A DNA stretch of 64,000 nucleotides from Trachythela sp. YZ-2020 (GCA_016169945.1 JADLSH010000305.1:620001-684000), one strand, 5' to 3'; positions 44,471 to 56,499 are shown, counted from the first letter of the stretch. Translations and numbers: made by a program. The notes: generated from the sequence alone by a model not told the origin.

Positions 44471-47400
44471 TTAACTACTCTAGTTTCGAATATCAGCGAT
44501 ATACAGTCAAACTTGAATAAAGAAATACACGATCTGCGTATGAGAATAGAAAAATGCGAGATTCAGGGAAGTGACAATTCCAAAGAAATACAGCTTCTTG
44601 AGAAGAAATTTACCACTGAACTGTCAAGATGTTATATTGAGGAAGGAGAGAAAATTCCCTATGTCTTCAGTGCACCTCCACGAAATCGTTATTTTGCTGG
44701 TCGAACTGAAGAAATCCAGGAGCTTAAACGTATTTTGAAAGTTGAGGAAACGTTGAACGAAAAGAAAGTTCGTGTTGCAGCAGTTTGTGGTTTGGGTGGA
44801 ATTGGTAAAACAAGCTTAGTTTCCGAGTATGCTCATCAGATGAAGGATTTCTACAAGGGAGGTGTTTATTGGTTCTCTGCTGAAGATGATACGTTTCTTG
44901 ACAAGACAGTGAACGACATTGCATTAAAGATTGGTGCATTGCTTGGTTCATTTGATTTAACTTTGTCAAATATCCTGAGAAAAATAAGCAGTTCACATGA
45001 TCCAAGTCTTATTGTCCTCGACTGCTTGGATCAACTGGATCTTTCGTCCAATACGATGGAATTTCTTTCCTTTCCTTCAGTGGAGAATATCTTTGGACAT
45101 TTTGTCGTGGTAACTAGGCGAAACCCAAACCGACTTGTCAATGAAGTTTCAGTTTTTGAGGAGCATTCTTGTCTTCAACTGAAATGTTTCCAGTCTCAAG
45201 AAGCAAAGCAATTTCTTTTTTCAAGAACTGGTGTGAATCGTGAAGAAAATGATGAGAGTGTCGCAGAAAGTCTTTGTGAAGAGCTGGGGAGACTGCCACT
45301 TGCTTTGGAACAAGCTGGAGCTTGTATTAACATTCTCCGTTGCAGTTTGTCTTCATACCTGGAGCAATATAAGGCTGAACGCTTGAAACTGCTGAGTCAA
45401 CAGCAAGCACGGCCTGTATCACCAGGTAAAGAGTCACCTGAACGTCTTGCCGTTCACACGACATGGCTTATCAATATGGAGTATATAAAGAAGAGCCCCA
45501 ATGGTCAGGCTGCTGTTCGATTTATGAATGCTTGTTCATTTTTCAATGGAAACGAGATCGAAGAAGAATTGATCAATGTTGGAACACCCGAAGTGGAAGA
45601 CGTCGCGTATCGTAAATGTGTGTCATCACCATTGGGTTGCCGTTTGGTTCTAAAATTGTTGACTGATTTTTCACTTTTCGCGTATGTCGAAGCGCACTCT
45701 GTCAGCACCCATCGTTTGGTTCAGGAAGTAGTCAGAGAAAGTCTTAATCCAGAATCGAAAGCAGAGAGTTTCATTGATGCTGTGCGGATGCTTTCTTATG
45801 CATTCTCTAAATGTCCTTCACCCAGTAATCTTGTAAGTTCAGATGAAAGCAATGATGAGGAACAAAACATATCTATCTCTGATTTACCTAAAAGTCCTTC
45901 TCACTTCTATATGTGGTCTAAATTTTGTATGCATGGTCATCATCTTTGTAGAAATTTGGAGGATCTGTTGGGAACTCTTGACTCTGCTTGTTTAGACTCA
46001 GTGTGGTTTCCTGCGACTGCCAAAATTATTTACGAATGTGCTGTTCATTTGAGTGCAAATCATAAACAGGAAGAAGCAAAACGCACATTGAACTTTGGCT
46101 ATCGCGTATTAGACTGGCTTCCTTTGACAGAGTATGAAATGGTGGAAAAGAATGTTTCAAATAATTCCTTGTTTCCACTTTCCATTCCTTTACCGAAGTT
46201 ATTTCAGATCGAGATTAAACGATGTTGTATGCCTCCTTTTGTTTCACTGCAACCTCTCACGGACAAACCTGGTGCTGAGGCGAGTTACTCTGATTTGGAA
46301 CAGAAAATTGAGAAATTGAAATTGGAGGGAAACAAGAGTTTCAGAGACGGTCGCTACAAAGAAGCATGTGACGCGTACTCTTCTGCCATAAATTTGGCTC
46401 AAGATTGCAATAATGCTTTCAATCCCTTGTTGCTTACTAACCGTTCAACGGTTTACATAAAATTAAAGCAATATGAAGATGCTTTAAAAGATGCGAATGA
46501 TTACATAACGCGTCGTCCAGATTGCTGGAGGGGTTATGCTAGAAAAGCTTTGGCACTTGATGGCTTGAACGAGAAAGTCGGTTCTGAAATAGCTGCTGCT
46601 TTAGCTTTTTATCACAATAGGGATATTTTCTCAGATTTTTTACCATTCAAAGAATCTTTCGTGGTCTTGCAGAAACGCATTGTCATATGCGATTCTGTGG
46701 ACGAACTGCGAGAAGCGATTCATTTGCAGAATGTACAAAAGGGTGCGTTAAAGATTTTGGTTCTGGGATCAGAAGAGTATATCTTAAATTTTGGGACTTA
46801 TATCGAACCTTGGGACAACTGTATTTTAGTTGGTACGAGAAAAAATTGTTCTGTTTCTTTGAAGTTAGACTATGCTATTTTGTTGAAGTGTATGCTTACA
46901 AATCTGTCATTTTATTTGGATAAAGGTCAAGTCCACTGTATACCTGGTTCGTTCGTCAAGATGCTCAACTGCAACTTTACGTCTTATGATGGCAATTTGC
47001 CTGCTGTAGGAACTCAGGGGAATTTGAATGCAGAACAATGCAATTTTACAAGCAAGAACAGTGTTGGACTTGTATGTGCTGGACCAAGCAATGCTGTTAT
47101 TGTTGACTGTTCCTTTTGTGGCAATGGGAAAGCTGGGTTACAAGTGCGGGAAGGCGGGACGTTGATTGTGAAAAGCAGCCGCATATATAACAATGGCCAG
47201 GATGGGTTGTCAATAGGAGTCGAAGCATCGAGGTGTGTCGCAATTAATTGTGATATTCACCACAATGGTGGGATAGGAATTGGTATCGTGGACTCAAAGA
47301 ATGTCACGCTGAAACGTAATAATGTTTTTGCAAATGACGATAGTGGATTATTCATCATAAATTCTGAGGCGAATATCGAAGAGAACAATATTTTTGATAA

Positions 47401-48238
47401 CGCTTCGTGGGGAATTTGGTCCCAGAGCAATTCATGGTGCAATATACGGATGAACAGAGTTTTTCGCAACAAACATGGGGGAGTTCGTGTAGGATATCGA
47501 GCTGGAGGAAACGAATTTTCCCCATCTGTCGTCGAACTGAATAATATTCAAGATAATATTGGTCCTGGGTTTGTGGAAAATGTAAATGGGGTTGAAATAG
47601 GAGGATCGAAATTAACAAATGACGATTTGAGAAAGTCGTATTTAAAGTCTCCCGATTCCCTTCAATCTGCCAAATGTCAAGATAACGTGGTGTGCAATAA
47701 CAGAGAAAGTGAAAACATTAGCAATGTAAAGTTTTCCTCTCCGTATTGTTCAAATTGTCGTAAGAACTGCAAACTGAACAGGTGTGGAAAGTGCTTTACT
47801 GCCGCGTATTGCAACAAATCTTGCCAAGAAAACCACTGGTCAAAGCATAAGAAAATATGCAAAGTTTTACGTGAGAAGTCAAGCTATTTGATTACTTCCA
47901 TGAAAACAGTTGGATACGATGTTACGGAACAAGTTGAAGGTCGAAACGAAATTAGTCCAGAGTTCAGTCCTTCCCCACCACGAAATGCTAGAAGGTTTGT
48001 TGTCAAAGTATATGCCGGAACAGAAGGCGATAAGTCGAACACACTCGTACTGTACGACCGTAGTCTTGAACTTCACAATACATTTAATTCCAAAATTGTT
48101 GAGGAACTTGTAAAAGAGTTTGGAGTACTATGTGAACGAAAATGTGTAGAGAAAAAGCTTTTTTTTCACTGCCTGTTCGAAGACAATGGACAGCTTCGAC
48201 TATTCACGAATGAATTTGCTGAATTTGAAAATTGGTGA
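44471..48238 (+). CDS. Copy C, exon 3: NB-ARC / TPR / beta-helix / MYND NLR-like protein (divergent member)
   Basis: The first codon is TTA where A, B and D have ATG, which shows that the exon is spliced rather than an independent gene start. With exons 1-2 the protein is about 1491 residues. All motifs are present: GLGGIGKTSL, LIVLD, LPLALEQAG, VSTHRLVQ, TPR clamp (LKLEGN, TNR, WRGYARK), beta-helix, MYND and C-terminal domain (ends FENW). It has one copy of the EKCEIQG coiled-coil unit. The beta-helix (for example VDSKNVTLKRNNVFANDDSG) and the segment after MYND are the most diverged of the family, while the P-loop and MYND segments are almost identical to the other copies. This pattern suggests selection on, or conversion of, the catalytic and finger regions and change in the candidate sensor surface. 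Confidence 0.9.
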   Translation, partial: LTTLVSNISDIQSNLNKEIHDLRMRIEKCEIQGSDNSKEIQLLEKKFTTELSRCYIEEGEKIPYVFSAPPRNRYFAGRTEEIQELKRILKVEETLNEKKVRVAAVCGLGGIGKTSLVSEYAHQMKDFYKGGVYWFSAEDDTFLDKTVNDIALKIGALLGSFDLTLSNILRKISSSHDPSLIVLDCLDQLDLSSNTMEFLSFPSVENIFGHFVVVTRRNPNRLVNEVSVFEEHSCLQLKCFQSQEAKQFLFSRTGVNREENDESVAESLCEELGRLPLALEQAGACINILRCSLSSYLEQYKAERLKLLSQQQARPVSPGKESPERLAVHTTWLINMEYIKKSPNGQAAVRFMNACSFFNGNEIEEELINVGTPEVEDVAYRKCVSSPLGCRLVLKLLTDFSLFAYVEAHSVSTHRLVQEVVRESLNPESKAESFIDAVRMLSYAFSKCPSPSNLVSSDESNDEEQNISISDLPKSPSHFYMWSKFCMHGHHLCRNLEDLLGTLDSACLDSVWFPATAKIIYECAVHLSANHKQEEAKRTLNFGYRVLDWLPLTEYEMVEKNVSNNSLFPLSIPLPKLFQIEIKRCCMPPFVSLQPLTDKPGAEASYSDLEQKIEKLKLEGNKSFRDGRYKEACDAYSSAINLAQDCNNAFNPLLLTNRSTVYIKLKQYEDALKDANDYITRRPDCWRGYARKALALDGLNEKVGSEIAAALAFYHNRDIFSDFLPFKESFVVLQKRIVICDSVDELREAIHLQNVQKGALKILVLGSEEYILNFGTYIEPWDNCILVGTRKNCSVSLKLDYAILLKCMLTNLSFYLDKGQVHCIPGSFVKMLNCNFTSYDGNLPAVGTQGNLNAEQCNFTSKNSVGLVCAGPSNAVIVDCSFCGNGKAGLQVREGGTLIVKSSRIYNNGQDGLSIGVEASRCVAINCDIHHNGGIGIGIVDSKNVTLKRNNVFANDDSGLFIINSEANIEENNIFDNASWGIWSQSNSWCNIRMNRVFRNKHGGVRVGYRAGGNEFSPSVVELNNIQDNIGPGFVENVNGVEIGGSKLTNDDLRKSYLKSPDSLQSAKCQDNVVCNNRESENISNVKFSSPYCSNCRKNCKLNRCGKCFTAAYCNKSCQENHWSKHKKICKVLREKSSYLITSMKTVGYDVTEQVEGRNEISPEFSPSPPRNARRFVVKVYAGTEGDKSNTLVLYDRSLELHNTFNSKIVEELVKEFGVLCERKCVEKKLFFHCLFEDNGQLRLFTNEFAEFENW

Positions 48239-49634
48239 ATCCATATATTTAGTACTGCCAGGTAAAACTTAGACTGAATACTCGATAATTTCCCAAATTG
48301 CGGTTCCGGTCGGAGATGATTAAAAAGTATGGCCGGAAATGGAACTATGCTAATGTTAGTGTCACGAAGAAATAGTGTATCGCTGATCTAGTTTAGAAAG
48401 TTAGAAGGTGACTTTATTTAGTTCTATAGTGTTAGTTCTGCTTCTAGCCGGAACACCCTGCCTGGACTTTCTTTCAATTCTGGTGCTGGTGCACTGCTAT
48501 AACCAAGGTCCTACCTGGAGTGTACCACATGGTACTTTGACATAGGAATATTGTCAGCGAAGTTGCTACTAAAATCAAGGCTATTTCAATTAGCATTAAT
48601 TATTTCAAGCCACGTATGTACTAAGTGACTGGGTCGAGTGGGATTATATTGTCTTTGGCATTGCATTATTGTTTATATTACAGTACTTTATTATGACATG
48701 CTATGTCGATTACTGATATGTTTGTGTGTTATCAATGTTAAATTTAAATTACTTGACTTGGGTTTCAATGCAATCGGGTATTTTGTAGTCAATCTCGTAC
48801 CCTGGTAGTGGGCTCACCTAACCTGTTATGTGAGTAGGTTAGTGTTTTCTGTTCATTTAATTGTTTGTAGATGTTTACACAAATGACATGCAATATAAAC
48901 AAAAGACACTATTTAGTCACGAGGAAGTCCAAAATAGAAACTATATAAGGCTTATTTTTAATTTACACTCCCTTTTGATATATGCATATTAACATTTAAG
49001 GCATCTTAAACACATTATATTATTTTAAAGCATACATTATAAATCAATAAAGTGAAGTGTGAAACCATCACCATTGGAAGGGAAGATTTTGAGGTAAGCC
49101 AACCTATACTAACCTATACTATATATGCTATCGAGCACTCTCTAACATTTCGTGATCCATAACACGAGAGAGGAAGAGGAAGAGAGGCCATTAATTTACA
49201 CTTAGCAGATGCACCATCCAGCCTAATTTATGAGATCAGTGAGTAGACCAATGAAATGGCCGTCATGAATTTGAGAATTTCAGGCCGCAGAGCACGAGCC
49301 TCGCACGCAACGGGATTTAAAAAGTGGTTCTCGTGCACTCCTATAACCAAGGTCCTATCTGGAGTGTAGCACATGGTACTTTGACATAGGAATATTGTCA
49401 GCGAAGTTGCTACTAAAATTAAGGCTATTTTAATTAGCATTAATTATTTCAAGCCTCGTGTATACTAAGTGACTGGGTCGAGTGGGATCCAAATTTGAGA
49501 ATTTCAGGCCGCAGAGCACGAACCTCACACGCATCCTTAATAAGGGAAGGTTGTTTTATATTATCTTAGGGTTGGGGTGAGGGTTAGTAAATATTAATTT
49601 CGTGTAGGCCTGCATAAACAACATACCTCCTTAA
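48239..49634 (+). other. 3' flank of copy C
   Basis: Matches 13090-14570 and 19250-22270. A possible AATAAA lies at 49046, about 0.8 kb after the stop. The stretch 49330-49500 is a second, partial copy of 48480-48650 (shared CAAGGTCCTA-CTGGAGTGTA and TACTAAGTGACTGGGTCGAG), and the FGAGAATTTCAGGCCGCAGAGCACG-coding DNA block occurs twice (49270 and 49495), so a small local duplication is present. No gene is seen. Confidence 0.5.
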
Positions 49635-49790
49635 GGCCTGTTCACACGATGTGACGTATGTGATTTACTGGATTTGCTTACCAGTGAGAGGGCTATTGGA
49701 TCATACCTGGCGAAAAGTGTAGTTGTTGTTTATTGTGTAAAATCACATACGTCAGGTGAAGAAACGGTCCGACCAATCGGATCGTGTGAA
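49635..49790. mobile_element. Short MITE, copy of 14575-14731
   Basis: Same GGCCTGTTCACACGAT / ATCGTGTGAA stem-loop in the same flanking context. Confidence 0.6.
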
Positions 49791-49854
49791 CATCATTGGG
49801 TAATTTCGATATGAATTTTTAATTAATGACAATGGAATTTTACAAGTACGTGCG

Positions 49855-50370
49855 TAGACTTGCTCCAAGTCTGTCTCTCATATATAGGGTTTTTATGAGA
49901 GAGTTATAAAGGATTGGGGAGTATATATAGGGCGCGCGAGCGTCCTGCCCGCCCGCCGTCCGCCTTAATTTCCTCCCGCCCGCATTTTCGCGTACCTTTA
50001 TAACTCCCCGCCAATCCTTTATAACTCCCCAATCCAGGGGCGCCGTGGGTCTCTTGTTTTAGGGGGGGCCAAGCTCACCATTTTCCGACAATATTTCGAA
50101 GTATAATTACTGTTTTTGTTGTCGACGGGGAGATCCCCAAATGTTAAATTTTAGCAATATTACCTATTCTATAACTAATATTCTAAAAACGTAAACTCAT
50201 TTTCATTTCCGATATTTCGTTTTTGCAGGTATGCTTCACCATTACAATTCCGACAACATAACAAATTTTCGATTTTCCGACGGGTCCCCCCCGGCCACGG
50301 CGCCACTGCCCCAATCCTTTATAACTCCCCAATAAAAAACCCTATAAGAGACAGACTTGGAGCAAGTCTA
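49855..50370. mobile_element. Mutator-like MITE interrupted by a hAT-like MITE
   Basis: Outer TIRs TAGACTTGCTCCAAGTCTGT and complement, left flank GTACGTGCG, right flank changed to GCTAGTACGTACG. The GC-rich core is as at 14792. The 274-bp element 50035-50308 sits inside the right half. Confidence 0.75.
50035..50308. mobile_element. 274-bp hAT-like MITE with perfect 8-bp target duplication
   Basis: Ends CAGGGGCGCCGTGG and CCACGGCGCCACTG are inverted copies. CCCCAATC repeats exactly on both sides (50027-50034 and 50309-50316). The same site without the element is seen at about 14960 and 22596. CAG-type ends with an 8-bp duplication define hAT elements. Confidence 0.9.
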
Positions 50371-50379
50371 GCTAGTACG

Positions 50380-52370
50380 TACGGTGTGAGGGAAGGTATT
50401 CACATTTACAACCATTTTAGAACGTTCTTGTTGCACTCTTCAATATTCACGTCTGTGACAGAATATGATTATTTCCAATTGGTGTCTATTAATGTCATTG
50501 ACTTATTGGGGTCCCTAGAGTGAAACATGATTGCGAAAGAAATTTTTTTAAGAAAAACAACTGATTTGAATAAGAATTGAATGCCCTCATATCCCACTGA
50601 GTCTTTATACAGCCTGGTCACGCTTCAAGGCTTGTACATGAGTGCTGAGCGAATGATACAAGCGTGAGTCAACACTTTTCGAAAATGGTCTTAGCTGTTA
50701 CGATTTCAGTAATTTTACTGAGGTATTTGTTTGATCAAAGTATTATGATTAATGTGGACTGTTGTTTATTTTGATCTGCAAAGTGAATCAGAAAATCAAA
50801 CCGCTACGACAACGAAGTTCAGTTATCTCAGTTGGATAATTGTTTGTCTACCTTAATCTAATCACGGTAAGTTGCATCAGTCACTTTCCTATCTAAAGTA
50901 TTTAAAAAGTAGACGACTAAAATTGATAGTTGTTAAAGATATTGTCGCTCTTGTGAATGTAATCGGCATTGGTGGATTGCAATTAACAAGCGTTACGAAG
51001 CAGCAGACAGTGGTCAACTTCAGGAATGTTGTTATGATGGCACTTTATAGAAGCAAGAAAATTAAACTACATTTTGCATTCCTATCTATTGGCTACTAAA
51101 TACTACATATATTGAAAATAATTTACATAATATTCTTGCTCTGGTAACTGTCAGTTGACCACAATCAGCATTACGATAGTTCCACCTATTTTAATACCTC
51201 AACTGTCATACGCTCTTCACTCTGAATTACTCATATTTTGAATAGCCAAATAAGGATTTTAAATCTTTTAGCTCTGGTCGCTAAGGGTTCAGAAATTCAT
51301 ATTCATATCAAATGGTTTCCATTTGGTCGTGGTGATCACGACCACGTCAAAGTGATCGATGTAATAGAGTGTATCTCTGCAATCAGCAAATACTAATTCA
51401 GTTGCGTGCAGCACACAAAAGACAAAATAGATCCAGACTATTTCACATCAGCGAATTTGACTTCTTCACGACAGCCGCACCCAGATGACAACAGGCTGAA
51501 GAGTATTTGAAGATATTGACAATAGGTATTTCAACTTTTCAGAAACTGGCTCAACAAAACGACAATTGGTGAAAGACCAAATCTGTACAGTTAATCAGAT
51601 ATAACTTCCTCTGGTATGTTAAATCACTTATTTCCTTAACCATAGCATGATAAATAATCAATTAATCAAACGAGGATGAAAATTTATAGTTAAGCACTTA
51701 AGCATACACTTGCTGTAGTTTTTAGTCGCGCTTCCTAACAATATGAAATAATTCAATTTTCAGTAGACAGTTGGCAACTCCCAGAAATGCGTTTATCACA
51801 TATCTAACAACATAATAGGGCCATTTATACGGGAGAAAATAAGTGGCGACTTACACAAGACGCGTCTTATATAAGACGCGAACACACTCGTATAAATGGT
51901 CAAATTCTAGTAAGTTGCGACTTAAATAAGAACAGGTTCAGGCTGTTCCACAATAAGACGCGACTTATTAGAATTTGACCATTTATACGAGTGTGTTCGC
52001 GTCTGCTATAAGACGCGTCTTATGTAAGTCGCGACATATTTTCTCAAGTATAAATGGCCCTATTATTATATCCTGAAAAAATAAAGAAATTTCTGGCGAG
52101 GGGCGGCAGTAAATTTTGATATTTTATAGTTGTACCTGTCAATGTTTTGAACGTTTTGCATAGCATTTTAAAAAGCAGTACACGTAGTTTAGTAGTGCGA
52201 GCGGTCAGCTACTTAAAGCCATTAAATGATTATATTTTGATTCTAATTACTTCGCCTGATGATCACTCTGTAATAACATCGAAACATAACCATCAAAAGT
52301 TACGTCTTGTACTGGTCCTTATCTTGGGTTTTCAAGATGTATTCATATACAAGCACACAGTGTGATGGAA
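50380..52370 (+). repeat. Repeat block R1 with leader-like unit
   Basis: About 2 kb, repeated from about 52370 and, in a diverged form, from about 55070; related to 22670-24220. It includes ATG 50685 opening MVLAVTISVILL with a donor-like site at 50722, a second block before CACG|GTAAGT (50868), and the MITE 51817-52061. The relative at 23280 lacks about 430 bp present here (about 51018-51447). Confidence 0.6.
51817..52061. mobile_element. Palindromic MITE (AGGGCCATTTATAC ends)
   Basis: AGGGCCATTTATACGGGAG at the left faces TATAAATGGCCCT at the right. Almost the whole element folds back on itself through repeated AAGACGCGTCTTAT palindromes. The target duplication is not clean. Confidence 0.75.
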
Positions 52371-54064
52371 GGTCTTCACATTCACAACCATTTTAGAACG
52401 TTCTTGTTGCACCCTTCAATATTCACGTCTGTGACAGAATATGATTATTTTCAATTGGTGTCTATTAATGTCATTGACTCATTGGGGTCCCTAGAGTGAA
52501 ACATAATGATTACGAAAGAAAATTTTTTAAGAAAAACAACTGATTTGAATAAGAATTGAATGCCCTCATATCCCACTGAGTTTTTATACAGCCTGGTCGT
52601 GCTTCAAGGCTTGTACATGAGTGCTGAGCGAATGATACAAGCGTGAGTCAACATTTTTCGAAAATGGTCTTAGCTGTTACGATTTCAGTCATTTTACTGA
52701 GGTATTTGTTTGATCAAAGTATTATGATTAATGTGGACTGTTGTTTATTTTGATCTGGAAAGTGAATCAGAAAATAAAACCGCTACGACAACGAAGTTCA
52801 GTTATCTCAGTTGGATAATTGTTTGTCTACCTTAATCTAATCACGGTAAGTTGCATCAGTCACTTTCCTATCCGCTAAAGTATTTAAAAAGTAGACGACT
52901 AAAATTGATAGTTGTTAAAGATATTGTCGCTCTTGTGAATGTAATCGGCATTGATGGATTGCAATTAACAAGCGTTACGAAGCAGCAGACAGTGGTCAAC
53001 TTCAGGAATGTTGTTATGATGGCACTTCATAGAAGCAAGAAAATTAAACTACATTTTGCATTCCTATCTATTGGCTACTAAATACTACATATATTGAAAA
53101 TAATTTACCATAATATTCTTGCCCTGGTAACTGTCAGTTGACCAGCATTACGATAGTTCCACCTATTTTAATACCTCAACTGTCATACGCTCTTCACTCT
53201 GAATTACTCATATTTTGAATAGCCAAATAAGGATTTTAAATCTTTTAGCTCTGGTCGGTAAGGGGTCAGAAATTCATATTCATATCAAATGGTTTTGATT
53301 TGATTTGATTTTGATTTGACAGCTTTATTAGGAACTGATTACTTAACAATATATCCATATACAGATAATAACAAACAGTTCCCAAACGGGCAAGTAACGA
53401 ACGGGTCGTAAGTACCCATGCGAGGCTACCTCCCTTTAACGAAATTTATAAATGACTAAAATCATAAACTGGGTACGTTATACACAGCGAGTGGCAGGAC
53501 CTAAATACTAGCCAAAATATATATAAAATTAATAAGTAATTTCAACTCAGAATTTCATTCTTTTAACATCAAGAATATAATATAATTTAAGCCCGACCAA
53601 TCACAGTTTTCATTTGGTCGTGGCGATCGCGACCATTTCAAAGTGATCGATGTAATAGAGTGTATCTCTGCAATCAGCAAATACTAATTTGCGTGCAGCA
53701 CACAAAAGACAAAATAGATCCAGACTATTTCACATCAGCTGCACCCAGATGACAACAGGCTGAATGTTATTTGAAGATATTGACAATAGATGTTGTTTCA
53801 ACTTTTCAGAAACTGGCTCAACAAAACGACAATTGGTGAAAGACCAAATCTGTACAGTTATTCAGATATAACTTCCTCTGGTATGTTAAATCACTTATTT
53901 CCTTAACCATAGCATGATAAATAATCAACTAATCAAACGAGGATGAAAATTTATAGTTAAGTACTTAAGCATACACTTGCTGTAGTTTTTAGTCGCGCTT
54001 CCTAACAATATGAAATAATTCAACTCCCAGAAATGCGTTTATCACATATCTAACAACATATAAA
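52370..54064 (+). repeat. Repeat block R2
   Basis: Near-copy of R1 (ATG of the leader frame at 52664). It differs by the LINE tail 53295-53609, small deletions, and the interruption of its MITE at 54248. Confidence 0.6.
53295..53609 (-). mobile_element. LINE 3' tail fragment
   Basis: Present in R2 but not R1 (about 51303, AAATGGTTTCCATTTGG). On the minus strand it ends in CCTAATAAAGCTGTC followed by a CAAAT-type simple-repeat tail, as expected of a non-LTR element 3' end. No coding remains. Confidence 0.6.
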
Positions 54065-54248
54065 TAGGGCCATTTATACGGGAGAAAATAAGTGGCGACT
54101 TACACAAGACGCGTCTTATATAAGACGCGAACACACTCGTATAAATGGTCAAATTCTAGTAAGTTGCGACTTAAATAAGAACAGGGGTTCAGGCTGTTCC
54201 ACAATAAGAAGCGACTTATTAGAATTTGACCATTTATACGAGTGAGTA
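54065..54248. mobile_element. Palindromic MITE, second copy, interrupted
   Basis: Copy of 51817-52061 broken at CATTTATACGAGTGAGTA by the TIR element that follows; the right part is missing. Confidence 0.65.
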
Positions 54249-54937
54249 GGTTACCCCCTCCCCCCATCCACCACCGGAAGTAATTCAAACGAATGTATGT
54301 ATGACGTCACATTTATTTCCAGCCATATGGCATCAACAGGGGTGTGCGTGCAAGAGTTCGTACTTAGCGTGCGTGCAAGAGTTCCTACTTTGCGTGCGCT
54401 TTATTGTGTTAACCCATGTGTTAATTTATGCATGCATCCAAGCAAAGCGTTGTCCATAACACCAATATTTCGCTCTAAAAATGTATACATTTTCGCATTC
54501 GACATACCCCCTTTTTCCTCCCTTTGACTACTTCGTTGTCGTTTGTTTATCTACAGTTTTTAATTCAAGTTTACATAGAAACACGGTTCTATATATATCA
54601 TTGCTTTGAGGAAGGATTTGGAGGGATTTTGTAGCAGTTGTCTGGAAATTCTGTAAAGCTTCTGTGGAGCTTCTGTGCAGCTTCTGTAAAGCTTCTGTGA
54701 AGCTTCTGTAAAGCTTCTGTGGAGCTTCTGTGGAGCTTCTGTAAAGCTTCTGTAAAACTTCTGTGGAGCTCTCTAAAATATGAGTAATTAGTGACGCTTG
54801 GATACATGCATATTAGTAAAGTAGGAACTCTTGCACGCACACCCCTGTTGATGCCATATGGCTGGAAATAAATGTGACGTCATACATACATTCGTTTGAA
54901 TTACTTCCGGTGGTGGATGGGGGGGGGGGGGGTAACC
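54249..54937. mobile_element. 689-bp element with TIRs of about 110 bp
   Basis: GGTTACC plus a C-run at the left and a G-run plus GGTAACC at the right; the next 100 or more bases (CCACCACCGGAAGTAATTC through AACAGGGGTGTGCGTGCAAG) are inverted copies. No target duplication is certain. The centre holds a 12-bp tandem repeat. No transposase is seen, so it is non-autonomous and unclassified. Confidence 0.8.
54652..54770. repeat. 12-bp tandem repeat (AGCTTCTGTRRA), about ten units
   Basis: Units alternate between AGCTTCTGTAAA, AGCTTCTGTGGA and close variants. On the minus strand this gives an open frame of HRSFTEALQKL type, which is a product of the repeat and not evidence of a gene. Confidence 0.85.
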
Positions 54938-56499
54938 GACTTATTTTGATTCTAATTACTTCGCCTGATGATCACTCTGTAATAACATCGAAATATAACC
55001 ATCAAAAGTTACGTCTTGTACGTGGTCCTTATCTTGGGTTTTCAAGATGTATTCATATACAAGCACACAGTGTGATGGAAGGTCTTCACATTCACAACCA
55101 TTTTAAGAACGTTCTAGTTGCATCCTTCAATGTTTACGTCTGTGATATAGAACATGATTATTTTCAGTTGGTGTCTACTAATGTAAATTTACTGATTTAT
55201 TGGGGGCAATAAAACATGATTGCGAAAGCAAATTCTTTAAGAAAAAGCACTGATTTGAATAAGAAATGATAGCCTCTTATCCCACTGAGCTGTTATAGCA
55301 ACTGGTCGCGCTTCAAGGCTTGTACATAATTGCTGAGGGAATGATACAAGTGTGAGTCGACATTTTTCGACAATGGTCTTACAGCTGTTACGACTTCAGT
55401 AATTTTACTGAAGTATATGTTTAATCAAAGTATTAGTGATTAATGTGGACTGTTGTTTATTTTGATATACGTTTGCCCAAAGTAATCATGATCAATTACA
55501 ATGTTGGTTGACTTTGGTTTACTTTGATATTATACTTTGATCTGTGTATAGTGACTCAGAAAATCAAACCGCTACGTCTACGAATGTCGAAGCCTTCAGT
55601 TATCTTGGATAATTGTATGTCTGCCTTAAGTTATAGCGCGTCTGGTAAGTTGCACTACTCAATTCCAATCTAAAGTTTAATAAAGTAGACATAATTACAC
55701 AAACGACGGTTAAAATTGATGGTAGTTAACGGTATTGTCGCTCTTGTGAATGTAATCGCTATTGGTGGGCTGCAATAGAGGCCCAGACAGACTGAACGCG
55801 ATTCTACAACGCGGCGCGATTTTTCTATTTTCACTGACATATAACATTGATCCTGTTTTATGTTTTTCAAATATTCAGAAGCGCTATAACAGTTTGAGTT
55901 ATTTGGTCTGCATATCTTTTAAAATTTCCTTCCATAGACAGTTTTATTTACTTTTAAAAACTGAAAACTCGCTTCGCGTTGCCGAATTGCGTGGGCAGCA
56001 GATGATTGTCAATAGAAGTAAGAAAATTATATTACATTTCGCATTCCTATCTTTGGCTACTAAATTGAAGACTACAAGAAACTATAGTGCATAGTAGTAA
56101 GACCAATCGCTTACAAATTCGGTTACATAATGCATTTGATCACACTCGCCACGAAGTTTTCGATTCTAAATGAGGCATTAAAGTCCGCAGATTGCTTGAT
56201 ATTGCGACAAATACCGGCGAAAAGAACGCAAAACGCAGCTTGCTACCATGACCACCTTGATATTTGAAAATTGAAACCCAGGGTTTACAACCTGTACTGC
56301 TGTCAACACGTGTCCGTATTTCGCGCACAAGTTATTTTAACCAAACTTAAAACGTAAATATCTCGAAGAGTTTTCTTTTACCAAAATTTAGTTTTTACCA
56401 TTCACGTTTCCGTCTTGAAGAATGCATTCATGCAAAAATACAAAAATATTGATTTTCGACTCGATTTTGTAACGTTAGGCTTACTTTTGTAGTTCAGTA
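54938..56499 (+). other. 5' flank of copy D
   Basis: Homologous to 24080-25706 upstream of B. The leader-like unit here appears as a mosaic of the two versions, and its ATG frame (about 55373) stops after nine codons. An acceptor-like TTACTTTTGTAG lies 7 nt before the start codon. It lacks the 94-bp palindrome found upstream of B. Confidence 0.5.

Noticed and set aside
54598..54840. Minus-strand open frame rich in HRSFTEALQKL repeats
   Set aside because: It is the 12-bp tandem repeat read in one frame; no independent coding evidence.
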